12,491 nt of DNA from an uncultured Collinsella sp. GTDB lineage: Bacteria; Actinomycetota; Coriobacteriia; Coriobacteriales; Coriobacteriaceae. The notes beneath the pieces were generated by a model. The model was not told the DNA's origin and searched no databases. It was given only the letters and a program-made list of their open reading frames with translations. The number at the start of each line of letters is the position of its first letter. Positions within the stretch are counted from its first letter, which is position 1. The position numbers and the translations under genes are program-made. The stretch lies in NCBI GenBank assembly GCA_900543515.1, contig UQRW01000052.1, forward strand, positions 1-12,491, written 5' to 3'. Of this stretch, positions 6,329 through 12,491 are shown piece by piece.

Positions 6329-6469
6329 ATGCGCTACTGTATTGCAAAACGTTGGTCCGTTGTGCATAACCAGCCATAGCAGCGGGCGGCGTTTTGATGG
6401 TTCGGATCGGATTGTTTCGACATGTGTCCGACTGAACATTTCTTTGTCCTATCTCATAAGGAGGATGGC

Positions 6470-8146
6470 ATGGCTGATTCTATGTTCCACCAGCCCGTTA
6501 TGGGTCGTCGCGCCTTTGTTGGCGGCACCCTTGCTGCGAGCTCCATGGCTTTTCTTGCCGCATGTGGCAAGAAGGGTGGCGACGCTTCCGGTTCTGAGTC
6601 CGGTTCGACGCTGAACTTCTACATCAACAACCCGGTCTGCATCGACCCCTACAATGTCCAGGAGGACCAGGGCACTCAGGTCGAGTACCAGCTCTTTGAC
6701 GCTCTGACCTCTTACGACGCCGAGAAGGGCGAGATCGTTCCGCTGGCTTGCGAGTCCTTTGAGTCCAACGACGACGCCACCGAGTTTACCTTCAAGATCA
6801 AGAAGGCCAAGTTCCACAACGGTGACGACGTTACCTCCAAGTCCTTCAAGCTCGGTTGGGAGCGTCTGGTCAACACCAAGTCGGCCATCGCTACCGAGTA
6901 CGGTCCTTCCGAGGTCTCCTATCACCTTTCCATGGTCGAGGGTTATGACGACCTGCTTGCCGGTAACGCTACCGAGCTCAGCGGTGTTACGTGCCCCGAC
7001 GATGAGACCCTCGTCGTCAAGCTGTCTTCCGCTTACGCTGACTTCCCTTTCGTCGCCTCTCATCCGGCTCTGGCCCCGGTTCCCGAGTGCGCCGAGTCCG
7101 ATGTCAAGAGCTTCTATCTTGCCCCGGTCGGTAACGGCCCGTTCATGATGGACGGCAAGTGGGAGGATGGCCAGGAGATCAACGTCAAGAAGTTCGACGA
7201 TTACTATGGCGACAAGGCCAAGATCGATGGCATCCACTTCCAGGTCATCAAGGACATGGAGACCGCTTACAAGGAGTTCCAGGCCGGTAACCTCGATGTC
7301 TGCGACGTTCCCGTCGCTCAGATCGATGCCGCCAAGAAGGATCGCGGCGTGTCCAAGGACGGCTACACCATGGGTGACGGCGAGCGCATGCTGCTCGGCG
7401 CCGAGCCTTCCACGTACTATCTGACCTGCAACACCACGGCCGAGCCGTTCAACAACGCCGACCTGCGTAGGGGCATCTCCCTGGCCATTAACCGTGAGGC
7501 CATCTGCAAGACCATCTTCAAGGGTACCCGTACCCCTGCCGACGGCATTGTTCCTCCGGGCATCGATGGCTACAAGGAGGGCGCATGGGAGTTCTGCGCC
7601 TACGATGTCGACAAGGCTAACGAGTACCTCGACAAGGTTGCTCCCGCTGGCGCTAACGGGGATCGTGGCATTAGCGTGACCCTGTCCTACAACCAGGACG
7701 GCGGTCACAAGGAGATCATGGAGTCCATCATCGGCGACCTCGCCAAGGTTGGCGTTACCGCTGTCTCCGATACCCCTGAGTGGTCTGCCCTGCTCGAGCA
7801 GTATCAGAACTTTAACTATCAGTTCGGTCGTCTGGGTTGGATTGCCGACTACCCGATCATGGACAACTTCCTGTATCCGCTGTTCCACTCCGACTCCCTC
7901 GGTGGCGACAACCGCTCCGGTTACAACAACCCCGAGTTCGACGCCAAGGTCGACGAGGCTCGTACTATTGTTGACGACGAGGAGCGCGTCGCTAAGATGC
8001 AGGAGGCCGATGCAATGGTCGCTGCCGACTGCCCGGTCATCCCGATTATGTTCTACACGCACACCATCGCCGGCTCCGATCGCATCAAGCACCTCTATGT
8101 CGATCCGCAGAAGCACGCCGATCTGGGTACCGCTGAGCTCGCCTAA
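6470..8146 (+). CDS. oppA: Peptide ABC transporter substrate-binding lipoprotein (OppA/DppA type)
   Basis: This is the extracytoplasmic receptor of the importer encoded downstream, belonging to solute-binding protein family 5, which captures oligopeptides or dipeptides. The 558-residue precursor begins with a signal peptide containing twin arginines (GRRAFVGG, residues 12-19), a hydrophobic stretch and a lipobox LAAC with Cys32 as the predicted lipidated residue. A Gly/Ser/Asp-rich linker follows. The family region then shows EYQLFDALTSYD, KFHNGDDVTSKSFKLGWERL, a PVGNGPF segment, and near the C-terminus GWIADYPIMDNFLYPLFHSD and CPVIPIMFYTH. ATG 6470 is chosen for its excellent AAGGAGG (6458-6464) five bases upstream; an in-frame ATG at 6422 would add 16 residues and place the ribosome-binding site inside the gene. 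Codon bias is strong, as for the glycolytic genes. Whether it prefers oligo- or dipeptides cannot be told. Confidence 0.92.
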   Translation: MADSMFHQPVMGRRAFVGGTLAASSMAFLAACGKKGGDASGSESGSTLNFYINNPVCIDPYNVQEDQGTQVEYQLFDALTSYDAEKGEIVPLACESFESNDDATEFTFKIKKAKFHNGDDVTSKSFKLGWERLVNTKSAIATEYGPSEVSYHLSMVEGYDDLLAGNATELSGVTCPDDETLVVKLSSAYADFPFVASHPALAPVPECAESDVKSFYLAPVGNGPFMMDGKWEDGQEINVKKFDDYYGDKAKIDGIHFQVIKDMETAYKEFQAGNLDVCDVPVAQIDAAKKDRGVSKDGYTMGDGERMLLGAEPSTYYLTCNTTAEPFNNADLRRGISLAINREAICKTIFKGTRTPADGIVPPGIDGYKEGAWEFCAYDVDKANEYLDKVAPAGANGDRGISVTLSYNQDGGHKEIMESIIGDLAKVGVTAVSDTPEWSALLEQYQNFNYQFGRLGWIADYPIMDNFLYPLFHSDSLGGDNRSGYNNPEFDAKVDEARTIVDDEERVAKMQEADAMVAADCPVIPIMFYTHTIAGSDRIKHLYVDPQKHADLGTAELA

Positions 8147-8161
8147 GAGTTTGCAGCTTCC

Positions 8162-8228
8162 GTGAGGGTCAAGTATTTACGTAGACCTCATGGGAAACAT
8201 ACAGTTCTCCCTAACCTGGGGTAAACTG
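8162..8228 (+). promoter_or_regulatory. Two imperfect stem-loops in the oppA-oppB spacer
   Basis: TGAGGGTC (8163-8170) can pair with GACCTCA (8184-8190) with one bulged G. CAGTT (8202-8206) can pair with AACTG (8224-8228), enclosing a CCC/GGG contact. Both lie between the oppA stop and the stronger stem at 8244-8271. Each alone is modest and could be chance, but three in 110 bases suggest a structured intercistronic RNA. A TAAACT at 8223-8228 might also be a weak -10 box, without a -35. Confidence 0.3.
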
Positions 8229-8243
8229 GCTGATGGTAATTTT

Positions 8244-8271
8244 GGGATGCCGGTCTGGCGATCGGCATCCC
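8244..8271 (+). terminator. Strong stem-loop between oppA and oppB, partial terminator or mRNA 3'-end stabiliser
   Basis: GGGATGCCG (8244-8252) and CGGCATCCC (8263-8271) form a perfect 9-bp stem with a ten-base loop. The bases after it are ATTTAGG, so the T-run is poor. Such a structure after the binding-protein gene is common in ABC importer operons, where it protects the upstream mRNA or reduces readthrough so that the binding protein exceeds the membrane subunits. That role is inference here. Confidence 0.6.
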
Positions 8272-8302
8272 ATTTAGGTTAATCCCTAGATAGGGGAGTG
8301 GT

Positions 8303-9340
8303 ATGGGTAAGTACATCGTTAAACGTGTGCTTCAGTTCATCCCGGTGTTTTTGGGCGTTACGCTGATTCTGTTCGCCCTCCAGAATATCGTGCCGGGAGA
8401 TCCGATCAAGCTGATCGGTGGAGACAAGGCTCTGTCCCCCGAGGTGGAGCTTCAGCTTCGCGTTCGCTATCACCTGGTCCAGACGGACGAGGACGGCAAC
8501 GCGATCCTTGACGAGAACGGCGATCCCGTTCAAACGTCGCTCGTGGACCGTTACTTGTATTACATGAACGGCCTGCTTCATGGCGATCTGGGCAATTCGT
8601 ATCAGCGCAAGCTGCCGGTTACGGATATCTTTGCCCAGAAGTATCCGTATACGATCAAACTTGCCGCGTGCGCCATCGTGCTCGAGGCAATCATGGGTAT
8701 CGGTGCGGGTATCATTTCGGCGGTAAAGCGTTATTCCTTCTGGGATATTTTGGTAACGCTCACCACGTCGATCCTCGTTGCGGTCCCGGCCTTCTGGCTC
8801 GGTATGTTGCTGCAGCTGTTCTTTGGCGTCATCCTCAAGGACGCCACGGGCGGTGCAATCTCCATGCCGATCTCGGGTGCCGGCGGTTCCAGCTCTCAGT
8901 ATCAGGATTGGATGCACTATGTGCTTCCGACCATTACGCTGGCTTCGGTTTCGACCGCTTACGCCGCCCGCATTATGCGCTCGCAGCTGCTTGACGTCAT
9001 GAACCAGGATTACATCCGTACGGCAAAGGCCAAGGGTCTCTCCAATCGCGCGATCATCATCAAGCATGCGCTTAAGAATGCACTCATCCCCGTCGTTACC
9101 TATATTGGTGTCGACTTTGGCGGCATGCTTTCGGGCGCCATCCTGACCGAGACGGTCTTTAACTGGCCCGGTATCGGCTATGAGGTCTATCGCGCCATTA
9201 GCATGCGTGACTGGCCCATCGTTATGGGCGGCGTTACGCTCATCGTCGTCGTCGTCATGGTGATCAACCTGCTCGTCGACATTAGCTATGCATTCCTCGA
9301 CCCGCGCATCCGCCTTGGCGGTCCGTCGGATAAGGCCTAA
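8303..9340 (+). CDS. oppB: Peptide ABC transporter permease OppB
   Basis: This is one of the two membrane-channel subunits of the importer (binding-protein-dependent transport inner membrane family). The 345 residues begin with MGKYIVKRVLQFIPVFLGVT, the typical OppB/DppB start with its first membrane span (about 9-29) followed by NIVPGDP. Further spans lie at about 117-140, 149-176, 204-222, 262-283 and 305-332. The cytoplasmic EAA-like loop that docks the ATPases is DYIRTAKAKGLSNRAIIIKH (236-255), followed by ALKNALIPVV. The external loop after the first span contains an acidic stretch, TDEDGNAILDENGDPVQ (61-77), between YHLVQ and DRYLYY, that looks like an insertion relative to common OppB sequences. 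AGGGGAG (8292-8298) precedes the ATG. The stop is 14 nt before oppC. Confidence 0.94.
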   Translation: MGKYIVKRVLQFIPVFLGVTLILFALQNIVPGDPIKLIGGDKALSPEVELQLRVRYHLVQTDEDGNAILDENGDPVQTSLVDRYLYYMNGLLHGDLGNSYQRKLPVTDIFAQKYPYTIKLAACAIVLEAIMGIGAGIISAVKRYSFWDILVTLTTSILVAVPAFWLGMLLQLFFGVILKDATGGAISMPISGAGGSSSQYQDWMHYVLPTITLASVSTAYAARIMRSQLLDVMNQDYIRTAKAKGLSNRAIIIKHALKNALIPVVTYIGVDFGGMLSGAILTETVFNWPGIGYEVYRAISMRDWPIVMGGVTLIVVVVMVINLLVDISYAFLDPRIRLGGPSDKA

Positions 9341-9354
9341 GGGAGGTACGTCTC

Positions 9355-10290
9355 ATGCAGGAAACTGATTCTCAGTCTCAGGAGCAGGCTACCGCCACCA
9401 AGGCCGCATCTGCTCCCGCCAAGTCCCGCACACTGTGGGGCGACGCTTTTAAGCGTCTTCGTAAGAACAAGCTCGCCGTTATCGGTGTCTGCTGGATCAT
9501 CATCGTCGTTGTGGTTGCCCTGACCGCAGATCTGTGGGCTAAGCCCTGGCTCGGTTCGCCGACGGCTTCCGACTCGACTACCATGGCCGAGACGTCGCTG
9601 CTGGCTCCGTGTGCCGAGCACCCGTTTGGCACCGACGCCCTAGGTCGTGACATTCTCGTCCGCGTTATCTACGGTGCACGTGTTTCGCTGTCCGTCGGCA
9701 TTATGGCCACCGCGATCTCCACGCTGATCGGTCTGGTCATGGGTGCTCTGGCGGGTTTCTACGGCGGCATCTGGGATACGATCATCATGCGCTGTGCGGA
9801 CATCTTCCTGGCGTTCCCGTACGTGCTGTTCGTTGTCGCCATGATCGCCGTTATCGGCCGTGGTCTTCAGAACGTCTTTATCGCCATCGGTATTCTCGGC
9901 TGGCCTTCGATTGCGCGCGTCTTCCGCTCTGCAATCTTGACGGTCAAGGAAAACGACTATGTTGACGCTGCGCGCGCGATGGGTGCATCCGATGCTCGTA
10001 TCGTCGTGCGTCACATCTTCCCGAACTCCGTCGCCTCTATCGTGGTCTACGCGACCATGAACATTGGTGGCGCCATCCTGACCGAGTCTGCTCTGTCCTT
10101 CCTCGGCATGGGCGTTATTCCGCCTACGCCTTCGTGGGGCTCCATGATTCAGGACGGTCAGCAGTATCTGCTGACTGCTCCCTGGATGATGATCATGCCC
10201 GGTCTGGCAATTCTCTCGACGGTGCTCGCCTTCACCCTGCTGGGTGACGGTTTGCGCGACGCCCTCGACGTCAAGATGAAGGACGCATAA
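9355..10290 (+). CDS. oppC: Peptide ABC transporter permease OppC
   Basis: This is the second channel subunit, which pairs with OppB. The 311-residue protein has a Ser/Ala/Gln-rich cytoplasmic N-terminus (about 1-27), then WGDAFKRLRKNKLAVIGV leading into the first span (about 38-58), the OppC-N domain hallmark. The external loop ends in HPFGTDALGRDILVRVIYGA (89-108), the strongest DppC/OppC signature. The transport domain follows with spans at about 112-136, 147-167, 172-192, 226-246 and 277-297, and the EAA-like loop ENDYVDAARAMGASDARIVV (199-218) followed by RHIFPN. GMGVIPPTPSWGSMIQDG (251-268) is also characteristic. AGGGAGG (9340-9346) overlaps the oppB stop region and stands eight bases before the ATG. 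oppD begins 2 nt after the stop. Confidence 0.95.
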   Translation: MQETDSQSQEQATATKAASAPAKSRTLWGDAFKRLRKNKLAVIGVCWIIIVVVVALTADLWAKPWLGSPTASDSTTMAETSLLAPCAEHPFGTDALGRDILVRVIYGARVSLSVGIMATAISTLIGLVMGALAGFYGGIWDTIIMRCADIFLAFPYVLFVVAMIAVIGRGLQNVFIAIGILGWPSIARVFRSAILTVKENDYVDAARAMGASDARIVVRHIFPNSVASIVVYATMNIGGAILTESALSFLGMGVIPPTPSWGSMIQDGQQYLLTAPWMMIMPGLAILSTVLAFTLLGDGLRDALDVKMKDA

Positions 10291-10292
10291 GG

Positions 10293-11384
10293 ATGAAGAA
10301 GAACAAGAACTATGTGGACCTGAAGGACCAGCCGGTTCCCGAGGGCCAGCATCTGCTCGAGGTCGATGACCTTAAGATGTATTTCCATACCGAGGACGGC
10401 GTCGTTCGCGCTGTCGACGGTGTGTCCTACACGCTCGATCGCGGCGAGACCCTGGGTGTCGTCGGTGAGTCCGGCTCCGGTAAGTCCGTGACCGCCATGA
10501 CCATCATGGGCCTCATCTCGATGCCTCCGGGAAAGATTGAGGGCGGCGACGTTCGCTATCGCGGTCGTTCTATCCTCGAAATGACCGAGGAAGAGATGCA
10601 GCACATTCGCGGTAACGATATCGCGATGATCTTCCAGGATCCTATGACCTCCTTGAACCCGGTCTATAAGATCGGCAGGCAGGTGGGCGAGGGTCTTCGT
10701 CTGCACCGTGGCTACTCCAAGCAGGAGGCGCTCAAGCGTGCCACCGAGCTTTTGGACCTCGTGGGTATCCCCGAGCCCGAGAAGCGCGTCAATGAGTATC
10801 CGCACCAGTTCTCTGGCGGTATGCGTCAGCGAGTCATGATTGCCATGGCCCTTGCCTGCGATCCCGATATTCTGATTGCCGACGAGCCCACGACTGCCCT
10901 GGACGTTACCATCCAGGCTCAGATTATCGAGCTCATGCAGGAGATGCAGGAGAAGAACGGCAACGCCATCATCATGATTACCCATGACCTGGGTGTTGTC
11001 GCCGATATGGCCGATAAGATCATGGTTATGTACGCCGGCCGCCCCGTTGAGTTCGGTACTGCTGAGGAAATCTTCTACGAGAGCCGCCACCCCTACACAT
11101 GGGGTCTTATCCGCTCCATCCCGGAGCAGGCAATCGAAGAGAAGAAGCCGCTGACGCCGATTCACGGCAACCCGCCTTCGCTCATGAACCTGCCTGAGGG
11201 CTGCGTCTTCTCTCCTCGTTGCCCCTACGCGACGGACAAGTGCCGCAAGCAGCGCCCTGAGCGCGTTGTCACCGAGTCCGGTCACTATTCTGCGTGCCAC
11301 TATTCCAGTGACCCCGAGTTCCTCAAGAACGCTCCTGAGACGTCCCGTACGCGCAAGGATTCCAAGAAGGGAGGCGAGGCGTAA
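10293..11384 (+). CDS. oppD: Peptide ABC transporter ATP-binding protein OppD
   Basis: This is one of the two ATPases that power peptide uptake through OppB-OppC. Motifs in the 363 residues are Walker A GESGSGKS (58-65), Q-loop FQDPMTSLNP (Gln115), signature SGGMRQR (174-180, the OppD/DppD variant), Walker B ILIADEPTTALD (Asp197, Glu198) and H-loop ITHDLG (His231). After the nucleotide-binding domain comes the oligopeptide-transporter C-terminal region, with PIHGNPPSLMNLPEGC and four cysteines at 304, 310, 317 and 335. In related OppD/DppD structures such cysteines bind a [4Fe-4S] cluster; that this one does so is inference. The Shine-Dalgarno AAGGA (10279-10283) is inside the end of oppC, giving coupled translation. 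oppF starts at the base after the stop. Confidence 0.95.
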   Translation: MKKNKNYVDLKDQPVPEGQHLLEVDDLKMYFHTEDGVVRAVDGVSYTLDRGETLGVVGESGSGKSVTAMTIMGLISMPPGKIEGGDVRYRGRSILEMTEEEMQHIRGNDIAMIFQDPMTSLNPVYKIGRQVGEGLRLHRGYSKQEALKRATELLDLVGIPEPEKRVNEYPHQFSGGMRQRVMIAMALACDPDILIADEPTTALDVTIQAQIIELMQEMQEKNGNAIIMITHDLGVVADMADKIMVMYAGRPVEFGTAEEIFYESRHPYTWGLIRSIPEQAIEEKKPLTPIHGNPPSLMNLPEGCVFSPRCPYATDKCRKQRPERVVTESGHYSACHYSSDPEFLKNAPETSRTRKDSKKGGEA

Positions 11385-12413
11385 ATGGCAGACAATAACG
11401 AGCGCACTCCACTGCTGAAGGTCGAGCACCTCTCCAAGGAGTTTCCCGCAGAGTCCGGCATGTTCGCCAAGCGTTTTTCCAAGCGCGTCGTCTCTGCTGT
11501 AAACGACATCTCTTTTGAGATTTATCCTGGCGAGACCTTTGGTCTGGTTGGCGAGTCTGGTTGCGGTAAATCCACCACGGGCCGCACTATCATGCGTCTG
11601 ACCAAGCCGACCGCCGGCAAGGTGTTCTTCCAGGGCAAAGATGTTGCCGAGATGAGCAAGCATGAGATCAAGGATATGCGTCGCGAGATGCAGTTTATCT
11701 TCCAGGATCCTTATGCTTCGCTCAACCCTCGTATGACCATCGGTGAGATTGTCTCCGAGCCCATGACCATTCACGGCGTGGGCACCAAGGAGGAGCGCAT
11801 TGAGCGCGTCCGTGAGCTTCTCGACGTCGTTGGACTGAACCCCGAGCACATCAACCGCTATCCGCATGAGTTCTCGGGCGGCCAGCGTCAGCGTGTCGGT
11901 ATTGCCCGCGCGTTCGCTCTGAAGCCCAAGCTGATCATCTGCGACGAGCCTGTCTCTGCACTTGACGTTTCCATTCAGGCCCAGGTTTTGAACCTGCTAA
12001 AGGAGCTTCAGGATAAGTTCGGTACGGCTTATCTCTTCATTGCTCACGACCTCTCTGTCGTACAGCATATCTCCGACCGTGTTGCCGTTATGTATCTGGG
12101 TAAGATGGTTGAGGTTTCGGACTGGAAGACGCTCTACAGCGAGCCTCACCATCCGTACACGCAGTCGCTGCTGTCTGCCGTGCCGGTTCCCGATCCTGAT
12201 ATCCAGAAGACCCGCAAGCGCATCATCCTCGCTGGCGATCCGCCGTCACCGCTGGATCCGCCGACCGGCTGCCGTTTCCACACGCGCTGCCCGATCGCGC
12301 AGGGCATCTGCTCCGAGAAGCTTCCTGAGTTTAAGGAAGTTGCACCGGGCCACTGCTGCGCCTGCCACTTCGCCGAGCCGTTCCCGATCAAGGAATCGCA
12401 CATCGACCTGTAG
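11385..12413 (+). CDS. oppF: Peptide ABC transporter ATP-binding protein OppF
   Basis: This is the second ATPase, partner of OppD. The 342-residue protein has Walker A GESGCGKS (56-63), Q-loop FQDPYASLNPRM (Gln107), signature SGGQRQR (164-170), Walker B LIICDEPVSALD (Asp187, Glu188) and H-loop FIAHDLSVV (His221). DPYASLNPRMT and the GESGCGKSTTGR form of Walker A separate OppF/DppF from OppD. The C-terminal region again has a cysteine cluster: Cys296, Cys302 and Cys309, then Cys324, Cys325 and Cys327. An insertion-like segment (FPAESGMFAKRFSKRVV, about 20-36) before the first strand pair is usual for OppF. The ATG directly abuts the oppD stop, with GGGAGG (11369-11374) ten bases upstream. No terminator is visible in the 78 bases that remain, so the operon may continue beyond the window. 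Confidence 0.95.
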   Translation: MADNNERTPLLKVEHLSKEFPAESGMFAKRFSKRVVSAVNDISFEIYPGETFGLVGESGCGKSTTGRTIMRLTKPTAGKVFFQGKDVAEMSKHEIKDMRREMQFIFQDPYASLNPRMTIGEIVSEPMTIHGVGTKEERIERVRELLDVVGLNPEHINRYPHEFSGGQRQRVGIARAFALKPKLIICDEPVSALDVSIQAQVLNLLKELQDKFGTAYLFIAHDLSVVQHISDRVAVMYLGKMVEVSDWKTLYSEPHHPYTQSLLSAVPVPDPDIQKTRKRIILAGDPPSPLDPPTGCRFHTRCPIAQGICSEKLPEFKEVAPGHCCACHFAEPFPIKESHIDL

Positions 12414-12491
12414 TCGGTTGTTTGTCCGGGCCCGCCCTGTTGTTACTTTTCAGAACGTCCTCGGACATGTCGGAAGCCCCGCTGCGCGCTG

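Noticed and set aside
6400..6437. Imperfect GTTC...GAAC / TCGGA...TCCGA hairpin in the oppA leader as a riboswitch or T-box
   Set aside because: The pairing is short with internal loops, there is no conserved T-box or riboswitch core, and no terminator/antiterminator alternative.
6422..6469. Extended oppA start at ATG 6422 (16 extra residues)
   Set aside because: It has no ribosome-binding site and would put the strong AAGGAGG at 6458-6464 inside the coding sequence.
6449..8116. Long minus-strand open frame (555 codons) across oppA
   Set aside because: Codon-aligned antisense to oppA, with the same codon-bias explanation and no domain.
10158..11867. Long minus-strand open frame (569 codons) across oppD and part of oppF
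   Set aside because: oppD and oppF share the same frame, so the antisense register runs through both. It is a mirror-frame artefact rather than a gene.
12387..12470. Short minus-strand open frame (MSEDVLKSNN...) overlapping the oppF 3' end
   Set aside because: It has about 26 codons, no ribosome-binding site that I can see and no recognised similarity; it is compatible with chance.
12467..12491. Possible new gene beginning MSEAPLRA at the right edge
   Set aside because: Only eight codons are visible, no Shine-Dalgarno sequence precedes the ATG, and no promoter or terminator is clear in 12414-12466. Sequence beyond the window is needed.

Overview
The window reads as housekeeping chromosome of a moderately high-GC Gram-positive bacterium. 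The best guess is an actinobacterium of the class Coriobacteriia, such as Collinsella. This rests on whiA lying just upstream of gap-pgk-tpiA with secG just downstream (an actinobacterial and wider Gram-positive linkage), on strong C-ending codon bias (GTC, GCC, CTC, AAG), and on the general look of the proteins. The genus is inference. All genes are on the + strand.

Positions 1-887 hold most of whiA, a sporulation/cell-division type DNA-binding protein. The window cuts its 5' end. The frame is broken near positions 38-44 by what looks like one missing base.

Positions 888-5816 are the lower-glycolysis block: gap, then a strong hairpin terminator, then pgk-tpiA-gpmI as a tight operon (8-nt overlap, then a 5-nt gap) closed by a strong terminator. 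Together these enzymes take dihydroxyacetone phosphate and glyceraldehyde 3-phosphate to 2-phosphoglycerate. Enolase, the next step, is not here. The gap upstream region has a convincing -10 box, a 14-bp perfect palindrome and a foldable leader. The internal terminator should make gap mRNA more abundant than pgk-tpiA-gpmI mRNA.

Positions 5817-6228 hold secG, a small translocon subunit, as a single gene with its own terminator. Positions 6229-6469 are non-coding and contain the likely oppA promoter.

Positions 6470-12413 encode a complete peptide ABC importer: lipoprotein binding protein OppA, permeases OppB and OppC, and ATPases OppD and OppF. A 156-nt spacer with stem-loops separates oppA from the tightly packed oppBCDF, which fits higher expression of the binding protein. 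The last 78 bases hold no feature I can support.

I found no undescribed system. The observations most worth checking are the whiA frameshift, the regulatory structure around gap and pgk, the oppA-oppB spacer, and the four-cysteine C-termini of OppD and OppF.
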